The translations under genes and the position numbers were made by a program. Below, in pieces: positions 1 to 9,368 of a stretch of DNA of 64,000 nucleotides. Below the pieces are notes generated by a model. It was not told the DNA's origin, searched no databases, and worked only from the letters and a program-made list of their open reading frames with translations. The stretch is from Mycoemilia scoparia. Taxonomy: Eukaryota > Kickxellomycota > Kickxellomycetes > Kickxellales > Kickxellaceae. Numbering within the stretch: the stretch's first letter is position 1; every line of letters begins with the position of its first letter. The stretch covers positions 1-64,000 of the forward strand of contig JANBPU010000057.1 of NCBI GenBank assembly GCA_027575805.1. Direction: 5' to 3'.

Positions 1-684
1 AATTGGGATGAATTTATTGATGTGGCCCAATTTTTCATAAATCAAAAAGTACACTCCATCCACAACACCAAACCATTTGTAGCCATGTTCACAAGGCAAT
101 CAAATCCCTTTGAAAACTACTCAAAAATCGATACTCTCAAAAATTCTCCCAAAGAAATCAAAGAATTCATTAACATAGCAAAGGAAATAATTCAACCAGC
201 GCTGGCCAAAGGACTTGAACACAACCAACAACTCCGAAAGAATCGATTTGACAAAGTGAACAATATAAGGCTCTTTGCGGAAAACCAATGGGTGAAAATC
301 AAGAACATGCACAAAGAATCAACTTTATCAAGGAAATATAATGGCCCTTACTGTATCACACACATACATGGAAATAAATCAGTAACTTTACAAGATATAA
401 ATGGCAGGCTCCTCCCAGGAAAATTCACACCAAAAGATCTTTTTCCTATTTCTGACCCCCCAAATGTTTCCACCAACCAAGCCTACGAAGTCGATAAAAT
501 CATTGATCACAAAACAAAGAAAGATGGCTCAACTGTCTACCGTGTTAGATGGCATGGATACTCTCCTAAAGATGATACTTGGGAACCGACATCCAGCTTC
601 AATAATAACCTCCTTATTGAAGCTTATCATAAACACATTAAAATCAATGAACGTCACAGCCAAGAATCTAACAAAATTAATTGA
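1..684 (+). CDS. C-terminal end of a Ty3/gypsy chromovirus Pol (integrase tail plus chromodomain), 5' partial
   Basis: The frame is open from base 1, so the rest of the polyprotein lies upstream of the window. The visible 227 residues are the C-terminal part of a retroviral-type integrase followed by a chromodomain (starts YEVDKIIDH, with the aromatic pair in VRWHGYSPKDDTWEP), the hallmark of chromoviruses. The chromodomain is known to steer integration to modified chromatin. The frame stops at a TGA at 682-684, but the same frame continues nine more codons to a TAA that abuts a polypurine tract at 715-725, so the TGA may be a premature stop. It lies on the opposite strand to the complete element at 2003-7619 and is a different copy, since the chromodomains clearly differ. 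Whether the upstream part is intact cannot be judged. Confidence 0.85.
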   Translation, partial: NWDEFIDVAQFFINQKVHSIHNTKPFVAMFTRQSNPFENYSKIDTLKNSPKEIKEFINIAKEIIQPALAKGLEHNQQLRKNRFDKVNNIRLFAENQWVKIKNMHKESTLSRKYNGPYCITHIHGNKSVTLQDINGRLLPGKFTPKDLFPISDPPNVSTNQAYEVDKIIDHKTKKDGSTVYRVRWHGYSPKDDTWEPTSSFNNNLLIEAYHKHIKINERHSQESNKIN

Positions 685-714
685 TGCACTAACCAAAGCC
701 CTGATCCACAATAA

Positions 715-893
715 GGAGGGGAATATGTGATGACCATCACATTTATTTTAATCATATAATATTTTTATTTATAAAATCAAAAACATTAGCAAAATTAGTA
801 AACACAAAAACAATAACAAATTTTTATTAGAAAACTTTTATCTTTCTACTTACACCCACACCCCCACCCAATATTTAGTTTATTAATAAACTC
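715..893 (+). mobile_element. Polypurine tract and probable start of the 3' LTR of the first chromovirus
   Basis: AAGGAGGGGAATATG followed by TGATGACC has the layout of a polypurine tract next to an LTR start, and closely resembles the tract of the second element (GGAGGGGAATGA then TGATAGG on the reverse strand). The following AT-rich stretch has no frame and is read here as LTR; its right end is not defined because the partner LTR is outside the window. Confidence 0.5.
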
Positions 894-1460
894 TTAACAA
901 AGTGTTTCTTTGAACATTTTGAATTGCTGTGGCCAAACTTTTGGCACAACAGTGGTAGAGCCACTAATTGTACGCCATGGGATGATACTACCTCCGACAC
1001 GCATGTGAGTTGTAGCAAGTAGGGCCTGTTGGTCAGCTGACCTCATCCAGACCATAAACTTGCCCTCCTCCGTTGAGGATGCATAGGGTGCAGCATTCAG
1101 CTTGGTACTCACAAAGGACATAACTGTATTATAGTGGTACTTTGGGGCCTTGGACTTCTCATAAGGCTTTGCTTGTTCAGTTTTACTGGTCTCAATTGCT
1201 TTGTCGAGCTGGGTAACGTCAAGGTACAGTGCTTCCCTAGCTACACTAGGAGGAATGATTGCTGGTCTTGGCCTGGTTTCGGGTGCCTCAGTAGGCTGTT
1301 GGTAGGGGCCAGTTCTTGCAGCAGTGTTTTTCTTCTGCTGTTGCTGCTTGTCAGCCAAAACTCGCTCTCTCTCAATGAGCTGGGCAGTTTTGCTGGTATT
1401 CCAGCCACCAGCAGGGAGAGTGTTGCCCTTCTGGGCCGAATTGGTTGCATTCTCGGACAT
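894..1460 (-). CDS. Orphan 188-residue protein, possibly transposon-derived
   Basis: This is an ATG-started frame ending in TAA. The N-terminal half is polar and Gln/Lys-rich (a QQQQKK run near residue 40) and Pro-rich around 60-70. The C-terminal half looks folded, with a segment (KFMVWMRSADQQALL then VGGSIIPWR) whose spacing recalls an RRM-like fold seen in some LINE ORF1 and Gag-like proteins; that is inference. I do not recognise the family. The gene lies between two retroelements and its stop codon touches the presumed LTR of the first, so it may be a Gag- or ORF1-type remnant or a captured host gene. A TCACGTGA palindrome sits about 90 bases upstream of the ATG (1552-1559) and could be a bHLH/CBF1-type site. 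Confidence 0.45.
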   Translation of the reverse strand: MSENATNSAQKGNTLPAGGWNTSKTAQLIERERVLADKQQQQKKNTAARTGPYQQPTEAPETRPRPAIIPPSVAREALYLDVTQLDKAIETSKTEQAKPYEKSKAPKYHYNTVMSFVSTKLNAAPYASSTEEGKFMVWMRSADQQALLATTHMRVGGSIIPWRTISGSTTVVPKVWPQQFKMFKETLC

Positions 1461-2002
1461 TTCAGTGAATTCTTCTGAATTCGAATTCGAATTTGCACTT
1501 GAATTGGAGGAAAAAATAAAAATTTATTCGCGAATTTTTATACTTAAAAAATCACGTGACCAACAAGTAGAGAAGAAAGATGCATCTGTGGTGTGCTGCT
1601 TAAGTCTGTTAAGACCAATCATCGCCTTTGGTATATATCCAAATACCCAATGGCAGTATTGTAATATAACTTTTATAGAAGGCCTAAATAGCTACTACAT
1701 GGCTATGTTATTTAACATGCTCAATTGGGATACTACAACAATATCTATAATACTCTTATCATTTTAAAGGAGTACACATTTCTTTTATTTAATCTTTTTG
1801 AATATCATATTATTTATTAATAAATTCAAATAAAAAAAGCTATAAAAAAGTAAAACGCTAGTATAGGTATAATCCAAATAGGATTTATAATGATATAAAT
1901 GGAGGCTGGCAAAGCCGGTCTCTAGGCCGGCCAAATCGGTCTTCTGGAGGCCATCAAAACCAGCCTCAAGGCCAGTTTTGCCGGATCTCTGTCGCGGTAG
2001 TG
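1461..2002. other. Gene-free gap with CACGTG site and minisatellite
   Basis: No coding frame is supported. It holds a short run of GAATTC-type repeats (1468-1504), the TCACGTGA palindrome at 1552-1559 and, at its right end, the minisatellite described separately. Confidence 0.6.
1901..1990. repeat. Four-unit imperfect minisatellite, 22-23 bp unit
   Basis: The 90 bases split into four units of 23, 22, 23 and 22 bases, each following the pattern (G/A)GAGGCC-GGC-AAA-CCGGTCTCT with substitutions: GGAGGCTGGCAAAGCCGG, AGGCCGGCCAAATCGG, GGAGGCCATCAAAACCAG, AGGCCAGTTTTGCCGG. The array ends 12 bases before the LTR at 2003. Confidence 0.65.
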
Positions 2003-2107
2003 TCAGGGTCCACTGTTCGGAACAATCGGAACCCTTGGAATATTCCGATGATTCGGAATGATCCAAATCAATTAATGATTAGGCGATGATTATCTCATGG
2101 CCTATCA
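2003..2107 (-). repeat. 3' LTR of the chromovirus
   Basis: Starts TGATAGGCC in element orientation and ends ACCCTGA. It is identical to the right copy except at 2019 (G versus A) and 2046 (C versus T); both differences are at CpG dinucleotides kept in this copy. Confidence 0.85.
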
Positions 2108-2137
2108 TCATTCCCCTCCAAAGAGAAGCCTCGGGCT

Positions 2138-5100
2138 TCAAGAGGTTCGGTGTTGATGAGCGCTGCGTCTTGGTGCTTGGCGACTAGGGTTTTCTCTTCG
2201 GAACTCAGCAGCGAGGTTACGAATGTTCTGATAGCCCCGCCATGTTCTGAAACGATAATGGCGTCTTCCCCAAGCGATGATGAGGAACTGGAGATCGATA
2301 TCGCGCAAGAAGGTGAGAAGATTCTGTGAATTTGGAGACTTAAAGTCATCCAAGATGACATCACGGAGAACACCTCAGTGGCAGTGTACTCTTCCTAAAT
2401 TGAACCATTCCAGTTCTTCCAATTCTTCATAGGGTTTGGGTATTTCAGGCTGTTCTAGTTCTGTCTGAATGTTGCGACAGGGAATTCATATCTCTGGAAT
2501 AGCTTGGGGACAAGTGGTTGTTCTTATAGGGGAACGTTCTTGGGCCTCTGACTCTTCTTGTGTTGTGTGCACTGGTGAAGTTCTCTCTGTGACCATCCTG
2601 GTCTGAGTCTGCGGTCTTGGGTGGAGTCTGCCTTCCAGCCATTCCCTCGCAGTAGCGACGTCCTCGTTTGATGCTTGCAACTCCTCCTGTATGGTTGTCC
2701 ATTCTAGCATTGGACTTGCCATTGCTTCCCGTACTAGAACTCTTATACGTAATGGGAGTGTGTCCACTTCATCTGTCAACGGGTTAGGTCGCTGCATTGG
2801 TGTTTGGTCGGTCAGAGGATCGGGAAAGAACGAAGTAGTTTGGTGTATTCCTGCTCTCCCAGGTATAATCTGGATCCTTTTTATACCCTTTTCTGCTGTG
2901 CTATCGAATAGGTCGGGTAGCGCTTGATCTCTAAATGCCTTGCGACGTTCCCAAGTTGCCTGTTCCTTGGGGTAACCACGCCAGTGAACAAGGTATTCTT
3001 TCATGCCTTCATCAGTGATCCTGGTGTCACCGATGAAATCAACTTCGAAATGATCCGGTTCAGGCTCTGGATCACGGTCCAAAATCACTATCTGACTCAC
3101 AGTATAATTGCATGGGAGGATGTCACCCCCCTCCAAATGAAGAGAGTAGGTGCCGCCAGCAGTGACTCGGTCAATGACATAGGGGCTGTCAAAACGAGGA
3201 GCGCCTTTGGGAGGAGTCGGAAAAATCTGAGCTAGAACCGAGTCGCCAACCTTAGAGGAAATCAAAGCGTTAGTGGTATCGAACCGCTTCTTCGCCTCAA
3301 ACTGGTGATCTGATAGATTCTTTACGATGGTGGCGTAAATGATTAAATCACGGAATTCAGCGAGCTGTTCCAAATTAATCAGGGCGCCGTCAGTACAGTT
3401 GCTATAGTCCATAGTGAAGTTAAATGGTCTTCCAAACATGGTGGTAGCGGCGTCCATTCCAATAGATTCATTAAATCGAGCATTCAAAGCGAACTGGATA
3501 AATGGAAGATGACAGTCCCATTCAGTGAGTGTACCTTCAGTGATCTTCCGTAGAGCTTGTTTGACATTCTGAACATTATGCTCAGCTAAGCCATTTCTGC
3601 GTGGATGATATGGTGTCAGGAAGCGGTGATGAATGCCCTGGTTTTCTGCTAGGTGGCGTAGGGATTGATTGCTAAATTCCGTGCCATTATCAGATTGGAT
3701 AATCTTTGGAAATCCAAAGCTTCCGAAAATACGGGTTAAGGCATATATAACCTCCACTGCAGATTTGCATGGTAGGGGTGCGAGTATAACAAAATGAGTG
3801 CATATGTCCACTACTACCAAGATATAGCAATTGTTGCTTTCTGTGCAGTGGAGTGGTCCTGCAAGATCAATAGCCACATGATCCATAGGATATTTGGAAT
3901 TCACCAGTGTCAAAGGCTGGTATCGCATCTTCCGGGGGTTGAATTTGATGCATTGTTCGCAGCTGCGTACTAATTTCTCAGTGTCACTCCTCAATGATGG
4001 CCATTCATAGCCTTGCCAGCGGATGGACGCCACCAATGTCTTCGCTCCAAAATGACCAAGGTCATGTACTGTTCGCAGTAATTCCCTCTGTTTGGAGATA
4101 TCCGGTGTGGTGAAATTACCCGTTGATTTAATTCCCTCGGTAATCTTCCGAATAGCATGGGGGGTGATTTCCCTGTGGGAAAGAATGTCTGGAACAATGT
4201 TATCAATCCCAGGACAATGGACAATATCGAAATTGTACTCCTGGATGGTGAGAAACCAGCATATCAACATAGGACTCAGTTCCTTGCGCGTCCTAAGCCA
4301 CACCAGGGCAGCGTGATCAGTATATACGGTGAATTTATGCCCATAAATATACTTATGGAAGGTGTTCAGAGCAAACACAATAGCTAGTAATTCTCGCTGT
4401 GATACAGTGTAATTCTGCTGTGCTGGGGAGAGTGTCTTCACTTGGAAGGATATGTATGCTATCTTTCCTTTAGTGAGCTCCTGATATAGTACCGCTCCAA
4501 TACCGACATCAGAGGCGTCTGTAGCTATTCGGAATTCATAAGTGGGGTCTAGAAATTGAAGGGGTATTGCTTGTAATGCCACTGCTTTTAATGTTTCGAA
4601 AGCGTCCCGAAGTTCTGGAGTGTCTGGTATTGGTGCATTACGCTTGCCTTCTCTGTGTTGATTTAGCGGGGCAGAAATCTTCGCTATGTTGGGAATGTGT
4701 TCCCTGATGAAATTAATGACACCTAGGAATGCTCGCAACTCATACTTGTTCTTTGGAAAACTCCAAGTGCGGAATGCATCCAAGCATTCTTTATCGACCC
4801 AGTGTTTCTTGCCGTTTATGTAAAAACCTAGGAGTTGTACCTCTTTGACGGCAAACTTGCATTTGTCAACGTTTAGGATTAGACGGGCTTCAGTCAGTTT
4901 CCTTATTACTTGTTGTACGTGAATTATATGTTCTTCCAAAGATTTGGAGAAGATAATGATATCATCGATGTAAGCGCGGGCATTAGGGATATTCCGAAGG
5001 AGTCTAGATATTACTCGTTGGAAAGTGCTCAGGAGGTTCTTCAGTCCAAATGGCACTCTGGTATATACGTAATGTTCACCTCTCCATGTGAAGGCCGTCT

Positions 5101-7246
5101 TGGGTTGATCTTCTGGGGCGACTGGAAACCAGTGGTATGCCTTGGTTAAATCCAGTGCTGTGAAATAGACGTGACCCACCAAATCTTCGAATATTTCCCT
5201 AGGGATTGGAAGTGGGAAATTATCGTCAATAGTGATCTCATTTAGAGCCCAGAAATCGGTTACCAGGCGGAATAGTGTGTAATTCCCATTTGGGTCCTTC
5301 CTGGGAACTAGGAATACCATAGCATTGTAGTTTGTTCCGACTGGCGCGGGGATGATAAAACCCATTCTTCGGAGTTCTTCTATCTCCTTATCGGTGAAGG
5401 GAAGTTTGGTCTCAGCTATCGATGGTTGACGGCGGAATATTGGTTCATTAGTGACTGTTGGGATCTTTACACATGCTTCAGGTAGAGGGCATGGTTCTGT
5501 TGGATCGATGTTTCGGTTCTCCCTAATTTCTGGTTCTATCTTCTTTAGGAATTCTTCCCTATATTCCGAGTCATCTGGTAGAATCTTCTGCTGTTCTTCT
5601 TCGGAAGGTTCGGAAGGGATGTCCAATTGCCGGAGAAGGGCTGTAGCGAGTCGAGGTAGCCCATGCTTGTTAATAATATCTCGACCGATGAGGATAGGAG
5701 GATTAATTTCTCCTGGAAGAATTTCTACACTTGCAGATATCTGTAATTTTCCGATGGTCATCTGCACGGTGGTTGTTCCAATTCATTCCTTGAGGAGATT
5801 GTTTATTCCGAATTCTATTTGACCCGTTTTAGGGATGATTGTGCATTTTAGTTCCTTTGCGGCTGATTCAGCCATGCAGGTCATTACTGCTCCAGTATCT
5901 AGTTCTGCGTTCATTTCCTGTGACTGTTCTTCCGTACTGATGGTTATTGGAATAACCCAAAGATTATCCGTTTTCGCCATGCCGTAGATTGCTATCTTCT
6001 TTATTGAGATAGGGTCCTCGTCATCTCCAAGGTCTTGTTCCCATTCATCGATAGGGATCTCATGTTCTTCCAGTTCTTTGCTCTCTTCCAAGGGTTCCTC
6101 CTTCTTGATATGGCAAACAACCTGATTGTTGTTTTGTCCTTGTCTGCTTGGGGGAGCTGGCAGTGCTAGTGTTTCTCTTGGTCTGGTTAATGCGTTTTGG
6201 ACGCCTACTCTGGAGGGAGTCTTCTGGTACTTCATCCATGGTTCTGTAGAACCTGGGGTTATTGTTCGGTTCCTCTTTCCGGTAGTGAGGTGACTGGTAT
6301 CAAAGCGCACAATGGGGAAGCGTCTTAACTCGCTCTGTCTCGGAGTGTTCCTGAAGTCTTCTTCATTGGGTAGGCCGATGATTTGGCAGTACCTCGGGTA
6401 TAGTTCTCAGGTGTGCATCATAAGCTTGCATAGGCCCATATTGTCCTTGTAATTACTGTCGCTCAGTAAAAGCATTCAGAACTTCTGGGGTAAGGCTTGA
6501 ATAAAGGTATCCTGCACAAACATCGTGTTTGGTTCCTGTCCGGCCTTCTTTCGGAGATCATCGAAGGTGTTGGTGAAGGCGATGATGTCGTCCTTGGGGG
6601 AGAGTTTCAATCTCTGGAGCTTTTCCATGAATATGTGGGTATTCAGCTTCGGAGCGAATATGTGTAGGAAGGTCTTTCAAATTAGTGACCATTGAGTTGG
6701 AAGTTTCCTATCAATACATTGGTCAAGGAAAGTGTCTCCTTCTCTCACTCTCAATCTTGCGAGAAGCCACTTGGGGCCATACAGATCTAGACTGATGTCA
6801 TCTGCTTCCATGGCTCTTTCAAACGTGTTTAGGAACTCTTCCACATTGCTGTACGCATTCTTCCCATTGGTTTGTTCCTTGCGATAGTAAGGGAGTTCTT
6901 CCAGCTTGTGTGGGGGCTTACTAGTTGTAGTGTTTCTTCCGAATGGGTCATCAGGGAGGTTGAATACTGGGGGTCTTTCCTCAGTTCTTGCACAAGTTGT
7001 TTCTACGGTCGGAACGTTCCCTCTGTTCAGAGCAGGAGTTTGATAGCTCCATTCTTGGCTTGGGAATGCTCGTTGGTGGCTTGCCAACTCATTGATACGT
7101 CTCTCCTGACATTCCAAGTCTTCAGCTGTCTTCTGCTTGAAGGCTTGCAGATCACTGTTGGTCGCGTCCAGTTTTTTATCCATCGCTTCCAGTTTAGCCA
7201 TGATCATGGCAAGGGTAGGTTCCTGAGTATTCTGATCAGTCGACAT
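2138..7246 (-). pseudogene. gag-pol of the chromovirus, single frame with in-frame TGA codons
   Basis: One frame carries the whole polyprotein. Gag (ATG at 7246) has a coiled-coil-like start and a capsid-like region (VEEFLNTFERAM). Protease has the catalytic DTGA near 5907 and the ILIGRD motif near 5690. Reverse transcriptase has YIDDIIIFS near 4960. RNase H has ATDASD near 4520. Integrase has the HHCC finger (HDLGHFG then CEQC) and the D, D, E residues in AIDLAG, QSDNGTEF and RRNGLAEHN. A chromodomain follows near 3040-2930 (EYLVHWRGYP). TGA stops fall at 6677, 6476, 6407, 5783 (inside the protease), 2486, 2375 and 2138; no TAA or TAG occurs in the frame. The 3.28 kb from protease end to 2486 is uninterrupted. 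As it stands the element cannot make a full Gag-Pol without read-through. Confidence 0.9.
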
Positions 7247-7514
7247 AGTTGCGAAAATTTGGGTGCTTCAAAATGAAAAGGGAAAAAGGCTTTCTTGTGG
7301 TTTGAAAGGAAAAAATGTCAATCCGTAGGATTGGCTGCAATAAACAACCAAGTAAAACCTTTTGTGAAATAGAAACTTTGATAATAAATATATACCTATA
7401 ACTAAATCCTTTCAACCTAAAGTTTATTTCAAACAATTAGTAAAAGAATTAGTAATGTATATAAAAGATTAAAAAAAAACTATCTATTGTTCCTAATGTT
7501 CTAAACAAGTATCC

Positions 7515-7619
7515 TCAGGGTCCACTGTTCAGAACAATCGGAACCCTTGGAATATTCTGATGATTCGGAATGATCCAAATCAATTAATGATTAGGCGATG
7601 ATTATCTCATGGCCTATCA
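7515..7619 (-). repeat. 5' LTR of the chromovirus
   Basis: Partner of 2003-2107 at a constant offset of 5512. The two differences are CpG to CpA (7531) and CpG to TpG (7558). At 105 bp it is very short for a Ty3 element. Confidence 0.85.
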
Positions 7620-7819
7620 ATCACCCAGAATGATTCTGGGTTATTATATGTGGGTGTGAATCGTCATGGCCCAACAGCATCCTTGGGTCTGATCTTATTG
7701 ATTCGATAGAGTATTATGGCTATACAGCTTCGGATATAATATTCCAACATGACAGTGATCCAAAGCATACTGCTAAAACAACCTCCAAGTAGCTTAAAGA
7801 TCAAGGTATAGATATTATT

Positions 7820-8294
7820 GTGAATAAAAATGAACCTTCTAATAAAAACTACTTTAAGACAGAATTTATTCAAGTGAAGTAGGGAATAATAAAAAGCTAA
7901 TTTGCTAAGAAATGTTGCAAAATGTCAAGCTATTTATAGTTGAAAAAATGTTAGGAAAATGTATGTAAAACTATATCTAAGCATAAGATACTGCTTGTAG
8001 GCACTACTTATTGCTTACTATAAACTAATGACTTATTAAGATAAGATCTGTTGGCTAAGAATAAAGCCTCAGGAACAGATACTTATCATAGAGATCTATT
8101 GGCTCTTTTAAAAATATTGCCGCTCTTCGGGAATATATAAGAAGGCAAAAGAATCTCTGAAAGAAATAAAAAATAACGAAATAAATAAAAAAGGACAGCA
8201 CCAGGATCCGAACCCAAAAACTTACAGTTTAAGTTTCAACACTTAAACTGCTAGACTATATAGTAGCTGTTATTATATGTTGAGGATCGCAACA
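7820..8294 (-). mobile_element. 475 bp insertion with tRNA-like sequence inside the Tc1 relic (SINE-like)
   Basis: Flanked by the 6 bp direct repeat ATTATT (7814-7819 and 8295-8300); removing the insert and one repeat restores the transposase frame. Its right part contains, on the reverse strand, a tRNA-like region (8193-8271). AT-rich body without a coding frame. A tRNA-derived SINE is the simplest reading; a non-autonomous LTR-type element is the alternative, since the insert runs nearly from TG to CA. Confidence 0.5.
8193..8271 (-). ncRNA. tRNA-like sequence (pseudo-tRNA or SINE head)
   Basis: On the reverse strand the 3' end reads GGTTCGGATCC (close to the pol III B box GGTTCGANNCC), then GCTGTCC and a T run. 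The 5' side has ACAGC, which pairs with GCTGT of the acceptor end (5 of 7 acceptor pairs). The centre is a perfect 10 bp hairpin (CAGTTTAAGT, loop GTTGAA, ACTTAAACTG), longer than a normal anticodon arm, so I do not call an anticodon or a functional tRNA. Confidence 0.4.
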
Positions 8295-8767
8295 ATTATT
8301 ATATGGCCTTCTCAGTCTCCTGATCTAAACCTAATAGAACATCTTTGGTAGGAGGTCAAACACAAGCTTAATGAGTATACAATACTACCTAAAAATAATG
8401 ATGAGCTGTAGGATCGAGTCATTGAAATTTAGAACAATACAAGTAAAGATACTTGCCTAAACTTGGTTAACTCGATGCCCTGCAGGATCCAGGCAGTTAT
8501 CAAGGCAAAAGGAGACCATACAAAGTATTAAATTAACATTTCTACTATAGTATTTAAAAGTGTCCAAAACTGTCCAAATGTTTTTATTTTTTTATTTTTT
8601 TATAAATTTGTTTAAAATAAAGCAATGACTGCCTAACTTTGCTCAAATGTACCTCAGTCCATGCTTTTTATTCTCAATAAATTTCTAAAAGATTGGTTAG
8701 CTATTAGCTGAGATATTATGAAAAAATCAAAAAATTGAAAACATCCAGACAGTTTTGGATACTACTG

Positions 8768-9130
8768 TATATCATACATATGACTATGTTTCAAACAAAG
8801 TTTCTATGTTTCAGGTGTAGATCAATACTATGTCTACTCCATTTTGACATAGAATAGAATACTATAACTCAGACAGAGTATTCTATGTCTGAGACATAGT
8901 GTATTTTGCCATAGTGTATATAATTGAAAAGAGCAATATATTACAAAAAAATACTATAAAGTACTAAGAATTTATAATAGTAGCAAAAATAAATCTGTCA
9001 ATAACGGACCTGGGTCCATCTTAGACATATCTCATCACCATAGTGTATAATTAGTTCCTTATATTTTAGCAGTTAATAATATATTTTTATTTAAGATTTT
9101 GAATAATAAATTAAATGTTAGAAACCCATA
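8768..9130. other. AT-rich gap between the Tc1 end and MITE copy A
   Basis: No coding frame. Apart from the overlapping inverted repeats at 8846-8899 I see nothing. Confidence 0.6.
8846..8899. repeat. Two overlapping inverted repeats
   Basis: GACATAGAAT-AGAATACT at 8846-8863 pairs with AGTATTCTATGTC at 8877-8889 apart from a 5-base bulge. CTATGTC-TGA-GACATAG (8883-8899) is a second hairpin that shares the right arm, so the two are mutually exclusive. They lie in AT-rich, gene-free DNA right of the Tc1 terminus. Confidence 0.55.
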
Positions 9131-9243
9131 AGTCTAATTTTTGAAGGGTGACTTCTGGTGGTCTGCGATTATAGGGGCAAACACAGCCATATTTGTGATT
9201 ACCATCTGTTAGTAAATGGTCACCCTTCAAAAATTATCTCCCA
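9131..9243 (-). mobile_element. MITE copy A (TA-flanked)
   Basis: Terminal inverted repeats containing TAATTTTTGAAGGGTGAC and its complement, with TA on both sides (9129-9130, 9244-9245). Inside is the family core, on the reverse strand GGCTGTG...CCCCTATAATCG. It sits just 3' of the tyrosinase gene. Confidence 0.75.
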
Positions 9244-9368
9244 TATGGAAACCAATCCTTTAGCATAAAATAAACGTGGAAAAATGTTCAATCTTTATTT
9301 AATAATGTAATGTCAAAAAAAACACCAAAAATAGGAAAGTTCAACAGTTTAGTTTGTTGGAATTTGGA

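Larger units (their letters stand above)
2003..7619 (-). mobile_element. Complete but decayed Ty3/gypsy chromovirus
   Basis: The element is bounded by 105 bp direct repeats (2003-2107 and 7515-7619) differing at two positions. In element orientation the 5' LTR is on the right. A polypurine tract (GGAGGGGAATGA, about 2108-2119 on the complement) immediately precedes the left LTR, fixing that copy as the 3' LTR. Between them one long reading frame runs Gag, protease, reverse transcriptase, RNase H, integrase and chromodomain, interrupted only by TGA codons. No matching target-site duplication is visible (flanks TAGTG and ATCAC), so one end may have been rearranged. I found no convincing tRNA-type primer binding site after the 5' LTR. 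Confidence 0.88.
7640..8531 (+). pseudogene. Tc1-type transposase pseudogene
   Basis: The frame resumes across the insertion: LKDQGIDII before it and WPSQSPDLN after it join with nothing missing once one ATTATT copy is removed. In-frame TAG codons occur after TSK (near 7788), after EHLW (near 8350), after NDEL (near 8408) and after IEI (near 8428); at the first, third and fourth of these Tc1 relatives have Trp. Two other Trp positions remain TGG. It is non-functional. Confidence 0.75.
7620..8767 (+). mobile_element. Tc1/mariner relic, left end lost
   Basis: The right end is a typical Tc1-type terminal repeat, reading CAGTAGTATCCAAAACTGTC from the outside inward (complement of 8748-8767), followed by TA at 8768-8769. 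Inside it is a broken transposase: IICGCESSW near 7647, IIFQHDSDPKHTAK near 7735-7780 (second Asp of the DDE triad), and WPSQSPDLNLIEHLW near 8304-8350 (last acidic residue of the triad), ending at TAA 8529-8531. The stretch between the first and second motifs is shorter than in intact Tc1 transposases, so there is an internal deletion. The left end is cut off exactly at the chromovirus boundary. It is also split by the 475 bp insertion at 7820-8294. Confidence 0.8.

Noticed and set aside
1785..2066. Reverse-strand frame across the minisatellite
   Set aside because: It crosses the LTR boundary and its apparent peptide repeats simply reflect the 22-23 bp units.
2108..7246. TGA read as a sense codon (for example Trp) in this organism
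   Set aside because: No host gene here contains an in-frame TGA and all visible Trp codons are TGG, while the LTR differences directly show CpG deamination. Simple decay is the better explanation.
2003..7619. RIP as the cause of the chromovirus stops
   Set aside because: RIP changes CpA to TpA and yields TAA and TAG stops; none is present in the frame.
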